Positions 26,201 through 33,202 of a stretch of DNA of 64,000 nt are shown one piece after another (the stretch's first letter is position 1; every line of letters begins with the position of its first letter). Both the position numbers and the translations under genes were made by a program. Source of the stretch: Hominenteromicrobium sp964531265. GTDB taxonomy: Bacteria > Bacillota > Clostridia > Oscillospirales > Acutalibacteraceae. The DNA lies in assembly GCA_964531265.1 (NCBI GenBank), contig CAZHDW010000004.1:1-64000 (forward strand). Reading direction: 5' to 3'. The notes below the pieces were generated by a model, which searched no databases, was not told the origin of the DNA, and saw nothing but the letters and a program-made list of their open reading frames with translations.

Positions 26201-26389
26201 CCCCTCATAGGAAGAAGGTATTACTACGCCGGTAATACTGCGGTCGCTGACATATACCTCATAGCCGTCAGTGGTTTCTTTAAAAGTCAAGCCATCGCTT
26301 GTTTCTGCGAAAGCATTACTGAACGGCAGAGCGGCGCAGACCAACAGCAGGGTCAGCACCATAATTGTTATTTTAGATATCCGCTTCAT
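23279..26389 (-). CDS. Secreted BspA-type leucine-rich-repeat protein with choline-binding-type repeats
   Basis: This 1036-residue protein has a signal peptide (about 1-28, cleavage near AFA-ETS). It continues with some 17 LRR_5/BspA repeats of the form C-SL-x-I-IP-x-V-I-x-AF (about 45-455). A central region (about 470-830) has repeated Cys motifs, each C-x-x-GY...C-x-x-C followed by ALGHxY, in repeating units of about 119 residues. It ends with about 200 residues of aromatic repeats (NGNWYYY, GWxxxGGxWYxL, DGRMLTGW) of the choline/glucan-binding family. BspA repeats often mediate adhesion; the C-terminal repeats would hold the protein on choline-bearing wall polymers or glucan. It is a single-gene unit with strong promoter and SD (GAGGTGG), beside the phosphocholine genes. 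Confidence 0.92.
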   Translation of the reverse strand: MKRISKITIMVLTLLLVCAALPFSNAFAETSDGLTFKETTDGYEVYVSDRSITGVVIPSSYEGRPVVCIGFGAFSNCENLVSVTIPDSVNRIETNAFSGCTSLKSISIPNSVSYINSRAFKGCSNLSEINLPYGISYLSVQTFSGCSSLVEINLPGSVMGIEAEAFADCTALSRITIPHGVTIIGDKAFMNCTSLDSINIPDKVTDIQDYAFYGCSSLGSIEIPYSVTNLGVGVFTNCSSLSSVTLTNNLTDVGDFLFDGCTSLDNVVIPDGITDIGEYAFRGCTGLSSVTLPASMLEIADGLFFRCSSLDNVTIRNTVTSIGAKAFKECTSLTAITIPDSVKTIGEYAFDGCSSLGSVQISNSIKELNDGVFRYCSSLSSVTIPESVNLIRDEVFKYCKGLTTVTAYKNTRVLGNSAFYGCDNIKLVNFYGTPSDWKLGEGPLAKAKRNYIHPHNYIVVKVIQPNCLNQGYTQYKCSECGQNCDDDYVGALGHDYSSYTVSTEPTASTSGKLTGVCSRCYNNTSIDLPTLNEVNYTYTVIDPATCVKKGTGRYTWKTTTYGAFSFDVTIAKTEHDCTETTVPPTCTKGGYTTGYCKNCSYSYTNNHTNALGHSYSYKVTSTPTVSASGELTRTCTRCSATTSSVTLPKLNTADYTYTVIEPATCSKEGTGRYTWKTTTYGAFSFDVTIAKTEHDCTETTVPPTCTKGGYTTGYCKNCSYSYTNNHTNALGHDYSYAVTKTPTALESGRLTESCSRCSANTNIALPVLNETDYTYTVIEPATCSKEGSGRYTWKTTTYGNFSFDEVIAASDHNFEDGICTECGEHDEVAKDGWVLENGNWYYYENDAMVTGWKSVGGAWYLLNTDGRMLTGWQQIGGYWYYMDASGIMSTGWIDLNGTWYYFYSDGRMACNETLTIGGVEYTFDASGIWVEETAKSGWESENGFWYYYENNAMVTGWKTIGSSWYLFDDDGKMLTGWQRVGYDWYYMDESGAMVTGWLDLNGTWYYLFEDGRMAYGDTIIIDGASYTFDASGIWVG
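24221..24370 (-). repeat. 150-bp exact repeat inside the LRR gene (copy 1)
   Basis: This stretch is identical to 24578-24727, offset 357 bp (119 codons). It encodes the Cys-motif module of the surface protein. The identity extends through silent positions, so the duplication is recent or kept uniform by recombination. Confidence 0.85.
24578..24727 (-). repeat. 150-bp exact repeat inside the LRR gene (copy 2)
   Basis: Partner of 24221-24370 and in the same frame. The unit length of 357 bp means recombination between copies would add or remove exactly 119 residues without a frameshift. Confidence 0.85.
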
Positions 26390-26418
26390 TATACCACCTC
26401 ATATAATTACTTAATTTC

Positions 26419-26447
26419 ATGATACTCCGTTGAAATAATAATGTCAA
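26419..26447 (-). promoter_or_regulatory. Promoter of the LRR surface protein gene
   Basis: TTGACA (26447-26442) and TATCAT (26424-26419) on the minus strand, 17-bp spacer. The phosphocholine operon has a promoter with the same two hexamers and spacing. Confidence 0.8.
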
Positions 26448-26471
26448 GTGCTGTAACGGTATGCAGGAATG

Positions 26472-26502
26472 GAAAACCGCTGTAGGGCGAACCCACAGCG
26501 GT
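26472..26502 (-). terminator. Terminator of the truncated surface-protein copy
   Basis: On the minus strand ACCGCTGTGGG pairs with CCCTACAGCGGT, followed by TTTTCC. It follows the stop of the 26513-26776 remnant and shows no obvious similarity to the terminator of the full-length gene. Confidence 0.65.
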
Positions 26503-26512
26503 CATACTTCTG

Positions 26513-26776
26513 TTATGCCACCCAGATGCCGGAAGCATCAAAGGTGTATGCTGCGCCGTCGATGATTATTGTATCACCGTAAGCCATTCTGCCGTCCTCG
26601 AACAGATAGTACCATGTTCCGTTAAGGTCGAGCCAGCCCGTTACCATTGCGCCGGACTCGTCCATGTAGTACCAGTTGCCATTTTCAAGCACCCAGCCGT
26701 CCTTGACAACCTCATCGTGTCCGCCGCACTCGGTGCAAATACCGTTTTCGAAGTTATGATCGGACGGAAAGATCAT
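26513..26776 (-). pseudogene. Truncated duplicate of the choline-binding-type C-terminus
   Basis: The 87 codons match two parts of the 1036-residue gene joined together: the linker near 23868-23970 and the final repeat near 23280-23442. The join falls at the repeated sequence TAGTACCAG. This is what an internal deletion between aromatic repeats of a second gene copy would leave. Recognisable homology continues a few codons upstream (YGFYSFYE), then stops where the recombinase fragment begins near 26800. No signal peptide is left, so it is most likely a non-functional remnant. Confidence 0.78.
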
Positions 26777-26799
26777 TTCGTAAAAGCTATAAAAGCCAT

Positions 26800-27279
26800 A
26801 TGAAATCTAACATCAAGCCCTCAGGCACATTCAAGGCAAAGAGAGTATACCTGCTCTCTGGTAAACTTTACTGCGGTCACTGCGGATATAAAATGAACGC
26901 AAGCTGCAATACCAATGGCTACACTTACTATGAGTGTTATGGTAAGAAAAGCCTGAAAGCAGATTGTAATAAGAAGAACTTGAAAAAAGAACAGATTGAG
27001 GACGTGGTGGTTAAAGACGCTCTTTCGCTTCTCACCCCGGAACGAATTGAGGAAATTGCCAACATAGCCGTCCTGACCAACACAAAGGACGTAGAAACCA
27101 CCACGGACATTCCTGCTATCCGCAGCAGACTTCACGAAACCAAACTCTCCCTTGAGAATATCACCAAGTCTATTGAAACTGGGGCTGCTCCTGAAACTCT
27201 TGTAATGCGTATGGTAGAACTTGAGAAAGAAAAGAAACTCCTTGAAGGTGAACTCTGTCACTATCTGGGACGAACCTGA
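26800..27279 (+). pseudogene. Serine recombinase C-terminal fragment
   Basis: The frame encodes the zinc-ribbon domain of large serine recombinases (YLLSGKLYCGHCGYKM, then YYECYGKK and CNKKNLKK) followed by a coiled-coil stretch (about 100-155). The N-terminal catalytic resolvase domain and most of the usual C-terminus are absent, so it cannot be active. Its upstream edge abuts the truncated surface-protein remnant on the other strand. Read as the scar of an integrative element. Confidence 0.8.
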
Positions 27280-27326
27280 CAATTTCTATAAGATCACCAT
27301 TGCCTATAATCTTACCTATTTACAGC

Positions 27327-27358
27327 AAAAAACGTACCGCCTACCTAAAGGCGGTACG
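27327..27358 (-). terminator. Terminator downstream of the BCCT transporter
   Basis: On the minus strand CGTACCGCC pairs perfectly with GGCGGTACG and TTTTTTG follows. It is about 170 bp past the transporter stop. A second, weaker hairpin (27482-27509, GGACG/CGTCC with TTTGG after it) lies closer. The rest of 27280-27526 shows nothing else recognisable. Confidence 0.7.
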
Positions 27359-27526
27359 CTGTTGGATTTAGACTCCAATACACCTATTCATTTATACTCC
27401 TTTCATACATATTTGTCAATATCATATCAATATTGTATATCCATATTGTTACGATATGATAAATTTCGCCTTATAAGCCAAAGGACGAGGTGCGTTTTGA
27501 CACCCCGTCCTGATAAAGACAACTGT

Positions 27527-29068
27527 TTATTTTCTTTGATTTTTACTGTCAAGCTCATTACGATACGCTTTAGCATCCTTAAGGAAGCTGACGGCTATCA
27601 TGACTATTACTGCACCTATCGGGAAAGCGGCGATTATGCTGACCGACTGGAGGCTGTTCATTGAGCTCTCGGCAAAGAGCAGTGCAATCGGAAGCAGTAT
27701 CAGCAAGATACACCACATGAGCTGTATAGCTTTGTGCGGCTGCTCATCGTCCTTGAGTCTGTGATAGCTATAGCAGGAAGCCGTATAAGCGATAGAGTCA
27801 AACGACGTAGCGTAAAACGCTACCATTGTCAACAGAACCAGCACCATTACAGCGGATGAACACGGCAGTGTATCTATTATTGAAACTATCAGCTTATACA
27901 GATCGCCATTTTCAACGTACTGAGAGATAAAGTCGGCACGATTTGTCATCTGCATACCCATTGAATAGTTGCCCAGAACGATAAAACTGACCAATGTTGA
28001 GCCAACACCAAAAATATAACCTCCGATTATTGTCTGTCTCACCGTTCTGCCGCGTGAAATATTGCCGATAAAGAACGGAGCAGCTACGCACCAGACCATC
28101 CAGTAGGCCCAATAATAAATCGTCCAATTCTGTGGAAAATTCGATGTGCGCAGAGGATCTGAGAATGTTGAAAGATCGATAAAGTTTTGCAGCATTCTGC
28201 CAAGCGAGGAGAAGCCTGACTCGAGAATGTACTGTATGTCTCCGCCAAACAGCAAAACAATGGCGATGAGACCAAAGAACATATAGATGCAGATATTAGC
28301 CAGAAGACTGATCCCCTTGAAGCCATGCAGCAACGAATATGTATAAACAACGCAGGTTATAATCAATATTATGATATTGATCGTGGTTCTGCTTACTTCA
28401 AAATGGAACAGCTCGCCGATTATCTCAGCCATGAGCGGAGTAGCCACGCTGAAGGTAGTGGCCGTTCCGGCAAGGAGCGCGAAAACCGCCAGCAGATCAA
28501 CTATTCTTCCTGCCCAACCGTCGGTATGCTTGCCGAGTATCGGACGGCAGGCTTCGGAATACTTCTGCCTGCTGCGCTTTCTCACGTGTAGCATAAAGCC
28601 AAAAGCAACTGCAAGAACAAGGTAAAAGCCCCACGGGATGAAGCTCCAGTGGAACAGCGGATAAACACCTGCCCATTCCTGAATTCCGCCCATTTCTTCT
28701 ATGTGCGGATCGGTAGCATAAAGTATCCACTCGGAGAAGGAATAAAACAGTATATCTGCTGCAAGGCCGCATGTGAACATCATGGAGCCCCATGCAAAGA
28801 AAGAATACTTTGGCTTTTCATTCGGCTCGCCGAGCACTATATCTCCGTATTTGGACGCCGCTATGAAAATGGAGAGGATGAAAATACCTAGACCTATGAT
28901 AAGATAGTATATTCCGAAGGTATCACCAAAGAAAAAGCGTATCTGACTCAAAACAACATTCGATTGCTCCGGCAAGAAAAAGAACAGTGCGCACAATGCG
29001 ATAACTATACCAAGCGGCAAAAGTGTTATCATCCAATCGATTTTTCCTTTAGAAGCCTTTCTGTTCAT
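27527..29068 (-). CDS. BCCT-family transporter (choline/betaine/carnitine)
   Basis: A 513-residue secondary transporter with 12 predicted helices. BCCT landmarks are visible: the aromatic segment of helix 4 (WGFYLVLAVAFG), YYWAYWMVWCVAAPFFIGNISRGRTVRQ near 310-340 (the substrate-box tryptophans and the conserved ISRGRT), and FYATSFDS in helix 10. The family imports quaternary ammonium compounds with sodium or protons. Its ATG overlaps the stop of the LicC-like gene by 4 nt, so choline is the likely substrate: import, phosphorylation and activation would be one unit. The exact substrate is inferred from context. Confidence 0.92.
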   Translation of the reverse strand: MNRKASKGKIDWMITLLPLGIVIALCALFFFLPEQSNVVLSQIRFFFGDTFGIYYLIIGLGIFILSIFIAASKYGDIVLGEPNEKPKYSFFAWGSMMFTCGLAADILFYSFSEWILYATDPHIEEMGGIQEWAGVYPLFHWSFIPWGFYLVLAVAFGFMLHVRKRSRQKYSEACRPILGKHTDGWAGRIVDLLAVFALLAGTATTFSVATPLMAEIIGELFHFEVSRTTINIIILIITCVVYTYSLLHGFKGISLLANICIYMFFGLIAIVLLFGGDIQYILESGFSSLGRMLQNFIDLSTFSDPLRTSNFPQNWTIYYWAYWMVWCVAAPFFIGNISRGRTVRQTIIGGYIFGVGSTLVSFIVLGNYSMGMQMTNRADFISQYVENGDLYKLIVSIIDTLPCSSAVMVLVLLTMVAFYATSFDSIAYTASCYSYHRLKDDEQPHKAIQLMWCILLILLPIALLFAESSMNSLQSVSIIAAFPIGAVIVMIAVSFLKDAKAYRNELDSKNQRK

Positions 29069-29787
29069 TGTTTGTCCTCCGCATAATCAGCATAGCTACT
29101 GTCAATCTCAACCAATTCAGAGAAATTATCTATCTCAATAACGTCTCCGGCACTCATCGGAAATACCCCTAACTCAAAATCATCCGGATGGCAGAACATT
29201 GCAATATCATCCCAATATATCTGACGGTTATTGTTCTGTTCAAATTCGAGTTCAAGATACTTTTTAAGCTTCGCGCCATCATCATGTGACCAACGAGAAA
29301 CACTGTAAAGCTGCCACCCCATCTTTCCGCCGGTTCTGCTGCACGATGTTACGATGCCATTCTCAACGGTTTGCAGCCATTCATCAGTATCGCTTTCCAC
29401 CCAAACGCTGTTGTAACCGGAACGCTCAAATTCCGGAGAAAGAATAGCTTTGTTATATATGATCTGGTCTCCGTCGAGTATCATCGTGTTGTCGATATGC
29501 TCGCGTGCAACATAGAGAGAGGCTATGTTGTTGCAGGTATCATAATAGGGATTATTTATGAGCTTGAGCCCCGGATACTTTGCCTCAAGAAAGGCAAACT
29601 GCTCTTTGAGATAGCCAACCACGACATATATTTCAAAGATACCGTTCTGATGCAATGCCTCTATCACAGAATCTATCATCCTCTTGCCGTTCACCTTAAC
29701 AAGCGGCTTTGGTGTGGTATCGGTGACCGGACGCATGCGGCTGCCTATTCCGGCCGCCATAATTATTGCTCTTTCAACTCTATACAT
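29065..29787 (-). CDS. LicC-like phosphocholine cytidylyltransferase
   Basis: The 240 residues form a nucleotidyltransferase domain with the signature AIIMAAGIGSRMRPVTD near 8-24, KPLVKVNGKRMID, the metal-binding LDGDQIIY near 105, and the late W-DD-AMF segment. It resembles LicC, which makes CDP-choline from CTP and phosphocholine for surface decoration. The Met at 29787 has GGAGGT 6 nt upstream. It sits between the choline-kinase fusion and the transporter. Other sugar-phosphate nucleotidyltransferases share this fold, so the substrate rests on context. Confidence 0.83.
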   Translation of the reverse strand: MYRVERAIIMAAGIGSRMRPVTDTTPKPLVKVNGKRMIDSVIEALHQNGIFEIYVVVGYLKEQFAFLEAKYPGLKLINNPYYDTCNNIASLYVAREHIDNTMILDGDQIIYNKAILSPEFERSGYNSVWVESDTDEWLQTVENGIVTSCSRTGGKMGWQLYSVSRWSHDDGAKLKKYLELEFEQNNNRQIYWDDIAMFCHPDDFELGVFPMSAGDVIEIDNFSELVEIDSSYADYAEDKQ

Positions 29788-29806
29788 TTTTTGACCTCCA
29801 TAGATG

Positions 29807-31582
29807 TCAGTGCTGTTCAGATTCATTTATAATCCTTTTGGCCAGCTTGCAGTACTCCTTTGCATATCTGTACTGACGAAGCGAATACTCTCCGAATTCA
29901 ACACCGAGATTATGCTTATACTCGCACCAATTGCTCCACAAAAGACCGCAAGCGGCGATATAGCAATATATCTTTATGCGCGTTGCGTCCTTGCAGCCCT
30001 CTGTGAAGTACAGATCTATCAGATGATCTATCTGTTCCCTGTTATACATCGCATATATGCAGAACATCGCTATGTCAACATGCGGATCCTGCATTCCGGC
30101 GTATTCCCAGTCCGTAAGCTGAACCTTTCCCGTGGGATCAAAGAGAAAGTTATCCGGCACGGCATCAATATGTGTCAGCACCTTGCTCTCTGCATGTGCG
30201 GCAATATATTCTCTCAGCTCGTAAACATTCTTTTTGGTCACAGAATAATCCTTGTACAGCGACGGTGCACCGCCCCACAGCGATTCGTAAAACTCGATTC
30301 GCTCAAAAATATCAAACTCATGTTCCACCGTAAGCTTCATATCATGGAACTGTCTGAGCTTTGTCATGCAAACCCTGAGGTCGTCTTCATTCTCCGGATC
30401 GCAGGTTCGCACATTTTCGATATATTCGGTGATCTTATAGCCATTATCGGGATTGATATATACGGGATCATCGCAGAGCTCTTTGCCTGCTATTTCACGG
30501 TATACAGCAGCCTCCTGAGGACGATTTATAAGCTGATTCGTACCCTCACCCGGTATTCTCATGATATACTTGCGGCCTTTGCACATAAAGAGGAACGAGC
30601 GATTCGTCATACCCTTTTTAAGTACATCGATCTGCTGTATCTGCTCCTCATCGACCTTGAAAATATCAGATATCAGCTCTATGGCATCCGATCTCAAATG
30701 CTTGGAATTACTGTCGATCTCACGAAGCTGCTCATAAGTGTTGATCTCGGATACTCGCTCGTTCGGCACTATTCTGGCATTGACTATCATGCGGTCGCCG
30801 TTTATCAACGCCTCTTCCCAGAAAGCATTATCATAACGTTCGTCCTTAGCCATATGCTCAACACGAGCGCGAACAGTCTCGGCAGCATCTCCGGTCAGAT
30901 ACGAAATGCCTATCATAGCATTTCCGCCGGAATGCTGAGCGACCTGAACGAGTTCCATCTTCCTGTTGACACGTACTGTACTCTCTTCGTTTTCGTTATC
31001 CCCCACCATATACCACGAATATAGCTCCGTATCGGAGAAGGGATTATCCGCACACCAGATATCACACGGCACTATATAGCAGTTATCCATGTGTTTTCTC
31101 GCTCTGTAAAGGGAATGCAGATTGTTTTTCGCTGAGTACTCCGGATTTACTATCAGCTCCACTCCGTACTCATCGATAAGATATTCGAATCTCTCCTTCA
31201 TAAAGCCGACAACAATATATATCTCATTTACTCCGGCATCATGCAATTGGCGTATTTGACGCTCTATAAGCGGCTCTCCGTTGATCTCCAAAAACGCCTT
31301 GGAGGACTCCATATTTATCGGAACCATTCGCATTCCATAACCCGCAGCAAGTATAATCGCTCGTTTTGGAGCTCTTTTCGCCAAAACCGATGCGGCTTTT
31401 TCGGTTAGTCTCATATCGCCCGAGAGATAGCCATTCTGACACAGAAGCTTCAGGCTTCTGTTGACAGCACCCACGGAATAACCTGTTCTGTCCGCCAAAT
31501 CGCGCTGATTATCATATGATACCTTGGATAATGTTTTTAATATTTCACATTCGCACATGTTCATGAACGTATCTGTTTGCAT
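29807..31582 (-). CDS. HTH-nucleotidyltransferase-choline kinase fusion protein
   Basis: The 591 residues contain three parts. Residues 1-70 form a MarR/winged-helix-like DNA-binding segment (ILKTLSK, RDLADRTGYSVGAVNRSLKLL). Residues 73-300 are a nucleotidyltransferase (AIILAAGYGMRM, SSKAFLEINGEPLI, VPCDIWCADN). Residues 310-590 are an APH/choline-kinase domain with the catalytic HIDAVPDNFLFD and the metal-binding LTDWEYAG. The last two domains correspond to LicC and LicA activities in one chain. The HTH suggests a sensor or autoregulator. With the LicC-like gene and BCCT transporter it completes a choline-to-CDP-choline pathway. AAAGG lies about 9 nt before the ATG. Confidence 0.87.
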   Translation of the reverse strand: MQTDTFMNMCECEILKTLSKVSYDNQRDLADRTGYSVGAVNRSLKLLCQNGYLSGDMRLTEKAASVLAKRAPKRAIILAAGYGMRMVPINMESSKAFLEINGEPLIERQIRQLHDAGVNEIYIVVGFMKERFEYLIDEYGVELIVNPEYSAKNNLHSLYRARKHMDNCYIVPCDIWCADNPFSDTELYSWYMVGDNENEESTVRVNRKMELVQVAQHSGGNAMIGISYLTGDAAETVRARVEHMAKDERYDNAFWEEALINGDRMIVNARIVPNERVSEINTYEQLREIDSNSKHLRSDAIELISDIFKVDEEQIQQIDVLKKGMTNRSFLFMCKGRKYIMRIPGEGTNQLINRPQEAAVYREIAGKELCDDPVYINPDNGYKITEYIENVRTCDPENEDDLRVCMTKLRQFHDMKLTVEHEFDIFERIEFYESLWGGAPSLYKDYSVTKKNVYELREYIAAHAESKVLTHIDAVPDNFLFDPTGKVQLTDWEYAGMQDPHVDIAMFCIYAMYNREQIDHLIDLYFTEGCKDATRIKIYCYIAACGLLWSNWCEYKHNLGVEFGEYSLRQYRYAKEYCKLAKRIINESEQH

Positions 31583-31629
31583 TTTCGTGAACCTTTCGCT
31601 AAAAAAATAAGACCGATTGATCTTGAATC

Positions 31630-31658
31630 ATGATACCACTTATCCACCCGCTTGTCAA
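31630..31658 (-). promoter_or_regulatory. Promoter of the phosphocholine operon
   Basis: TTGACA (31658-31653) and TATCAT (31635-31630) on the minus strand, spacer 17 bp, start of the fusion gene about 45 bp downstream. Confidence 0.8.
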
Positions 31659-31670
31659 TCATCACCTACG

Positions 31671-31699
31671 AAAAAAAGGAAGCATATGTAAATGCTTCC
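31671..31699 (-). terminator. Terminator after the AraC chimera
   Basis: GGAAGCAT (31699-31692 on the minus strand) pairs with ATGCTTCC (31685-31678), followed by TTTTTTT. It ends the ABC-transporter operon just before the phosphocholine promoter. Confidence 0.82.
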
Positions 31700-31723
31700 C
31701 TTGAATTCCTGTTTCTTGTCAGA

Positions 31724-32452
31724 TTATTTGCCGGCGAAGTAGTTGATAGCAAAATCAACTATACCGGTATATCTGCCGGGATTGGACGGAGAATCTGTTA
31801 CAGTAACTGTACCGGCAAGTGTATCGCCGCTCTTTGTCAGATTGCCCTCAGCCAGAGTATTTGTGAATGCCAGCTCGTCAGAACCATTAGAGAGCTTGCC
31901 GCTTCCGGATGTAGTAACTGTTACATACATTTCAGAAAACAGATGATCAATATACTCCTTTGAGCGTATTACAAAGCAACGCCTGTCCCTGCAAAGCCGA
32001 CGTGCAATCAGACGCGGCTGAACATCAACATCCTTTAATAAGCAGGAAAAGCATTTCGGAGCTATATCTGTATTAATGCTGATAGTAATGCCATGGTAAT
32101 GACGAAGTGGGAATTCGAACTCCTGCGTATCCCGTTCCACTATCTCAACAGCCAGATCTCCCGGTGTAAGATACAAATGTCCGTTTTCATAGGAGCATTC
32201 GATTCTCCCCTCCAGGCAATGATGAATCTCGATCACATTGCCTTTTTTAGCGGCTCCGAGATATGATCTGTCAATGTGCACGGAGTGGTGTATCAAATTA
32301 ATTCCCGGCAGCAGACTATAGACCTTCATCTGAGAATCGCCGCTGTCGTCCACAAATGAATAGAGTGTACTGCCATCCTCGCAGTGCTGCTTGCGTAGGG
32401 TACACTGTCTTCCGCCGAAGCTGAGCCTTGATAGCGGCTTTTCGTCTATCAC
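31724..32452 (-). pseudogene. AraC-family sensor domain fused to an unrelated secreted-type C-terminus
   Basis: Residues 1-175 look like the N-terminal ligand-sensing half of an AraC regulator (INLIHHSVH, VIEIHHCLEGRIECSYENG, YLTPGDLAVE, HYHGITISI, up to KEYIDHLFSEMY). Where two helix-turn-helix motifs should follow, the frame instead continues with about 65 residues rich in Thr, Ser and Gly (VTVTTSGSGKLSNG, GTVTVTDSPSNPGRYTG). That looks like the end of a secreted beta-strand protein. No DNA-binding domain remains. The GTG start overlaps the DUF454 stop. It is probably a non-functional chimera made by deletion or recombination. Confidence 0.68.
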
Positions 32453-32859
32453 TCCTGTCCTCTGCCCGTGACCTCTTCGACAGGCTTACAGGTCTTTACG
32501 CTAAAAATGAAATATATGATATGGAATGCCCACACGCAGCCGAGTATCGCACAGGGAATGTACAGAGCCTTACGGAACATCATAAAGAAGCCGAAGGACA
32601 TAAGCAGTGTTACCGTCACCATAATCCGTATCTTAGTAGACCATGTCATTCCGCGCCCTGCAACATAGCTTTCCAAATTGTTTTTGTACAGCTTTGTATT
32701 AATGAACCAATTATGTAGTCTCTCGGAGCTTTTGCCGAAGCTGAATGCCGCCACCAGCAGGAACGGGAACGCCGGAAGCATTGGCAAAACAGCGCCAACG
32801 GCACCTACTGCAAGCCCAACAAAACCAAGTGTTATCCATAATATTTTTTTAATTTTCAT
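32449..32859 (-). CDS. DUF454 (YbaN family) inner-membrane protein
   Basis: A 136-residue membrane protein with an N-terminal double helix (WITLGFVGLAVGAVGAVLPMLPAFPFLLVAAFSF), the conserved FGKSSERLHNWFINTKLYK segment near 45-62, and two more helices. This is the DUF454/YbaN signature; function unknown. The Met at 32859 follows GGAG by 7 nt. It overlaps the end of the interrupted upstream gene by 11 nt and the AraC chimera by 4 nt, so it is mid-operon. Confidence 0.88.
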   Translation of the reverse strand: MKIKKILWITLGFVGLAVGAVGAVLPMLPAFPFLLVAAFSFGKSSERLHNWFINTKLYKNNLESYVAGRGMTWSTKIRIMVTVTLLMSFGFFMMFRKALYIPCAILGCVWAFHIIYFIFSVKTCKPVEEVTGRGQE

Positions 32860-33202
32860 TTTCTCTCTCCAATCGTCTCTTTTCCCTCTTGCTTTCAATC
32901 ACATGGCTGATTGCCATAATCGGGTGGCTGAACACCATACGTGGCCCTGAAAACCGCATAACCTCGCGTATTTTGGCCCTCATATCGGGCTTATAGCAAT
33001 GCACCTTACAGTTAGAGCAAAAGGTTTTTGTCTCCATGAATGGGCATTTATCGCTTCTCTGCATAGCATACTGTGTCAGTTTCATGCATTCCCTGCAAAG
33101 CTAACCTTCTGTTCCATGCTTTTTCCGGCAATAGATGCGTATCATCAGGGCAACCGTTTGCTTTTCGCGCTCCCGTTTTGATTCAACACGTCTGCTGCTC
33201 AT
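32849..33202 (-). pseudogene. Nitrous-oxide-stimulated promoter family gene with in-frame TAG
   Basis: From an ATG at 33202 the frame reads MSSRRVESKR..., TVALMIRIYCRKKHGTEG, then a TAG (33103-33101), then LCRECMKLTQYAMQRSDKCPF and the well-conserved family core TKTFCSNCKVHCYKPDM, MRFSGPRMVFSHPIMA. Both sides of the stop match the family, so this is one gene of about 117 codons interrupted by a nonsense codon. The downstream part could be translated from an internal Met at 33085 (78 residues). The start overlaps the end of the upstream ABC gene by 20 nt. Family function is unknown. Confidence 0.8.

Noticed and set aside
26800..27279. Active mobile element with serine recombinase
   Set aside because: Only the zinc-ribbon and coiled-coil part is present; the catalytic domain is missing and no cargo or matching ends are seen.
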